Source: Nostoc sp. NIES-3756
GTDB lineage: Bacteria > Cyanobacteriota > Cyanobacteriia > Cyanobacteriales > Nostocaceae
Direction of reading: 5' to 3'
Assembly: GCF_001548375.1 (NCBI RefSeq)
Contig: NZ_AP017295.1
Span: forward strand, 2,638,501-2,702,500
Length of the DNA: 64,000 nt
Positions 62,688 through 64,000 of the stretch are shown here, one piece after another. Below the pieces are notes generated by a model. The model searched no databases. It worked only from the letters and a program-made list of their open reading frames with translations, and had not been told where the DNA came from. The first letter of the stretch is position 1. Each line of letters starts with the position of its first letter. A program made the translations under genes and the position numbers.

Positions 62688-63851
62688 ATGAAAATCATTA
62701 AATCCCTCACTGACTGGTTAGAAATTCATGCTAGCGCCCCTGCATATACTGGCTGGGTACTAGCGGGAGTTGCTGTTTGTTTTTTTGGTGCAGCGATTAA
62801 TACAATGGCTGGTTGGCTGTATGCCATTAGCGGCGTAAGTTTCGCTTTACTAGGTATTGCCGCAATTTTACCACCGCGATCGCTCACAGGTTTATCTGTC
62901 ACTCGTCGTCCCATCTCTCCCGTCTCCGCCGGGGATGACTTAATTTTAGAGTTAGAAATTCATAACTCCAGCAAGCAATCTGTTAGTTTGCTGCAAGTTG
63001 AGGATATATTACCTTTCGTTTTAACTAAACCCATCAAACAGGCAATTGATACTATTCCTAGTCAAGAAAGTTACAAATGGGTACATTACCAAACTACCCA
63101 GCACCGGGGCATTTATCGCTGGCACACCGTAGAATTGGGGACAGGTGCGCCTTTAGGATTATTTTGGTCACGTCGTCAGCACCAGTGTAATGCTACAGCC
63201 ATCGTGTATCCGACTGTACTGCCATTAACAACTTGCCCCTTAGTTGATGAACTGGGACAAGAAGAAAGTCAACGGAGTGAATATCGCGGTAAACCATTGC
63301 AGACAGCCACATCTGGATTAGTGCGATCGCTCCGTCCTTATCGTATTGGCGATCCCACTCGCTTAATTCACTGGCGCACTAGCGCCCGTTATGGCGAGTT
63401 ACGGGTACGTGAGTTAGAAATGGTGACGAGTGGACAGGATATTATCATTGCCCTTGACAGTGCAGGCAGTTGGGAAGATGAGAATTTTGAGCAAGCAGTA
63501 ATTGCCGCAGCATCTTTGTATTTTTATGCACAGCATCAGCAGTTACAAGTGCAAATTTGGACTGCATCAACAGGGTTAGTCAAAGGCGAAAGCGTGGTTT
63601 TAGAAACACTAGCAGCTACTAAATATTTGGAAGAACCTACCAATCCAGAACCGGAAAACTCCCCTTGTATTTGGTTAACACAAAATACTCTCACCCTTTC
63701 TAGTCTGCCTCAAGGTAGTCGTTGGGTCTTATGGCAGGATGTAGCATCATTAAAAGAACAAGTAGTGATTAACAAAGATTACCCTGGTATCACCATAGAT
63801 AAAGAAAAGCCATTACAACTTCAACTCCAACAATCCTTGCATTCATTGTGA
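62688..63851 (+). CDS. DUF58 domain protein
   Basis: A 387-residue membrane protein with two N-terminal helices (about 17-58) and a beta-rich segment (about 70-150). The DUF58 region is marked by SLRPYRIGDPTRLIHWRTSA and RELEMVTSGQDIIIALDS (about 215-265). DUF58 proteins are often VWA-like and lie near MoxR ATPases; no moxR gene is in the window. It follows pbpC by 55 bp in the same direction and may belong to its transcript. The role in envelope biology is inferred only. Confidence 0.85.
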   Translation: MKIIKSLTDWLEIHASAPAYTGWVLAGVAVCFFGAAINTMAGWLYAISGVSFALLGIAAILPPRSLTGLSVTRRPISPVSAGDDLILELEIHNSSKQSVSLLQVEDILPFVLTKPIKQAIDTIPSQESYKWVHYQTTQHRGIYRWHTVELGTGAPLGLFWSRRQHQCNATAIVYPTVLPLTTCPLVDELGQEESQRSEYRGKPLQTATSGLVRSLRPYRIGDPTRLIHWRTSARYGELRVRELEMVTSGQDIIIALDSAGSWEDENFEQAVIAAASLYFYAQHQQLQVQIWTASTGLVKGESVVLETLAATKYLEEPTNPEPENSPCIWLTQNTLTLSSLPQGSRWVLWQDVASLKEQVVINKDYPGITIDKEKPLQLQLQQSLHSL

Positions 63852-64000
63852 AATTATATTTTCACGATTGAAAATTTCAATGAATATTGACAATTTAGTG
63901 ATCTTTTATGCGTAGCTTTGTCTTGATCCCGTGCCTTTCGATAACATTCATGTTTGAGAAACTATAAAAAATATTGCAAAACCCAGGTTAGAGAAATTCC
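63852..64000. other. Right-edge spacer
   Basis: 149 bp after the DUF58 gene with no frame of note. GAAATTATATTTTC is followed by GAAAATTTC (a weak palindrome, 63851-63879). Nothing else is seen. Confidence 0.5.

Overview
The window is chromosomal DNA of a filamentous, very probably heterocyst-forming cyanobacterium of the Nostoc/Anabaena group. The palindrome GCGATCGC (HIP1) recurs throughout (e.g. 3340, 5741, 11403). The spacers carry the short tandem heptamer repeats (ATTAGTC/CATAGTC type) known from heterocystous strains. The gene set is cyanobacterial: Mg-chelatase chlI, cruF/cruG for myxol-type carotenoid glycosides, an IS701-type element, and a Pnkp/Hen1 RNA-repair operon of the kind characterised from Anabaena variabilis. 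No rRNA, tRNA or CRISPR array was recognised.

Layout. 1-8.7 kb: a cut-off DUF262-like protein, a VIT/VWA protein, a three-gene ABC-2 exporter operon (minus strand), a membrane zinc-ribbon protein and a 2H-type (DUF1868) protein. 9-12.1 kb: a two-partner-secretion exoprotein. 13-27.8 kb: a long co-directional exopolysaccharide cluster with a BY-kinase/Wzc, Wzx flippase, Wzy polymerase, eight glycosyltransferases or likely glycosyltransferases and a WbaP-type initiating transferase. A Tat-exported GH10 glycosidase faces it across a strong hairpin. 29.2-33.9 kb: an RNA-repair operon hen1 - HEAT-repeat gene - pnkp (minus strand), all three overlapping by 4 bp. 34-40 kb: a UPF0175 pseudogene, a DUF3352 protein, a rhodanese, hrcA, a membrane protein and a glutathionyl-hydroquinone reductase. 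40-43.4 kb: stress-type small proteins and three DUF2382 paralogues, two with PRC-barrels. 43.7-48.9 kb: chlI, a predicted nucleotidyltransferase, a VapBC-like pair whose toxin is frameshifted, and rplU-rpmA. 49.2-52.5 kb: cruF, cruG and an RNase HI with a C-terminal extension. 52.9-54.3 kb: a complete IS701-like element with perfect ends and a TTAG duplication. 54.3-62.6 kb: an alpha-2-macroglobulin lipoprotein divergent from pbpC, followed by a DUF58 protein.

How the genes work together. The polysaccharide cluster is self-sufficient on paper: lipid-linked initiation (26380), sugar additions, flipping (16461), polymerisation (18738) and kinase-controlled export (13050), with an outer-membrane export protein not seen here. 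Hen1 and Pnkp heal, methyl-mark and reseal cleaved RNA; the HEAT protein encoded between them is the best candidate for an undescribed partner. The macroglobulin and PBP1C probably form a periplasmic protection and peptidoglycan pair.

A recurring theme is small intergenic repeats entering genes. CT-rich repeat DNA encodes a Pro/Ser loop inside Pnkp, two different repeats lie in frame inside pbpC, one heptamer array supplies the start codon of the DUF3352 gene, and another supplies the last residues and stop of the nucleotidyltransferase gene. Two toxin-antitoxin-like genes are broken, one by a nonsense codon and one by a frameshift.
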